Positions 6,110-6,248 of a stretch of 6,248 bases of DNA are shown one piece after another; position 1 is the first letter of the stretch; every line of letters starts with the position of its first letter. Source of the DNA: Bacilli bacterium (GTDB lineage Bacteria > Bacillota_I > Bacilli_A > RF39 > UBA660). Location: positions 1-6,248 of the forward strand of contig CAADST010000174.1 of the NCBI GenBank assembly GCA_900751815.1. The letters run 5' to 3'. The notes beneath the pieces were generated by a model, which worked only from the letters and a program-made list of their open reading frames with translations, did no database searches and was not told the DNA's origin. A program made the position numbers and the translations under genes.

Positions 6110-6248
6110 ATGTTTCTTTTTCTTTTTAAAAAGAAGTAAAAATGTACATAATATAATAAAAAAACATATACCTCCGATCAAAGGAGCAACATACTCTGGT
6201 AATTCCTCTTCTACTTCTAAAGGCTCTAATAAATAATCATAATTTATT
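6095..6248 (-). CDS. C-terminal end of a probable membrane- or wall-anchored surface protein (5' part outside window)
   Basis: The last 50 codons of a minus-strand gene, ending in TAA at 6097-6095. The visible order is an acidic stretch (LLEPLEVEEE), LPEYV, a hydrophobic helix of about 20 residues (roughly APLIGGICFF through LLLF) and a tail KKKKKHKK followed by PN. This order is the C-terminal sorting or anchor design of Gram-positive surface proteins. The pentapeptide is LPEYV rather than the LPxTG needed by standard sortase A, so the end may simply be a single-pass membrane anchor with the bulk of the protein outside the cell. The catalytic or binding part is not in view, so no function can be given. 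The reading frame is open to the window edge with no in-frame stop. It converges with the 5805 gene, with 17 bp between stop codons. Confidence 0.75.
   Translation of the reverse strand, partial: INYDYLLEPLEVEEELPEYVAPLIGGICFFIILCTFLLLFKKKKKHKKPN

Overview
The window is strongly AT-rich and comes from a low-GC Gram-positive bacterium (Firmicutes/Bacillota in the broad sense, possibly one of the uncultured Bacilli related to the Mollicutes). The evidence is a PolC-type DNA polymerase III beside a DnaE-type one, strong AGGAGG-like ribosome binding sites, and TTGACA/TATAAT promoters. TGA is used as a stop codon (end of dnaE) and tryptophan is encoded by TGG, so the code is the standard bacterial one and not the Mycoplasma/Spiroplasma code. 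The exact taxon cannot be read from the window.

Layout. Bases 1-4683 hold two replicative DNA polymerase genes in tandem on the minus strand. dnaE comes first (4683-1837). It is followed without a gap of any use by polC, which starts at 1832 and runs off the left edge after 610 codons. The polC ribosome binding site is formed by the last sense codon and stop codon of dnaE, so the two are very likely co-transcribed and translationally coupled. PolC has intact exonuclease and PHP metal-site motifs in the visible part. DnaE has intact polymerase residues but a degenerate PHP site, is short, and ends with an OB-fold.

The 4684-4784 interval is a divergent promoter region. To its right on the plus strand is a small gene of unknown function (4785-5236) for a protein with two membrane helices. 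It is split by an apparent one-base loss in an A5 run near 4986-4990. The promoter of rpmB (ribosomal protein L28, 5289-5459) overlaps the stop codon of that broken gene, and rpmB ends in its own terminator.

Bases 5460-5804 contain no convincing protein gene but are not empty. They hold a possible two-hairpin small RNA of about 60 nt (5508-5567) ending in a strong terminator, a perfect 13-bp inverted repeat (5615-5646), and a perfect-consensus sigma-A promoter (5744-5772). That promoter drives an unrecognised 90-residue soluble protein (5805-6077). This gene converges on the 3' end of a minus-strand gene (6095 to beyond 6248) whose product ends in an acidic stretch, a membrane helix and a lysine-rich tail, as in cell-surface anchored proteins. 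The two share one bidirectional terminator.

The clear core functions are chromosome replication (DnaE plus PolC) and the large ribosomal subunit (L28). The remaining genes are unassigned. I saw no CRISPR array, transposase, tRNA or rRNA. No new multi-gene system is evident. The most interesting items are the dnaE-polC coupling, the frameshifted membrane gene and the candidate small RNA.
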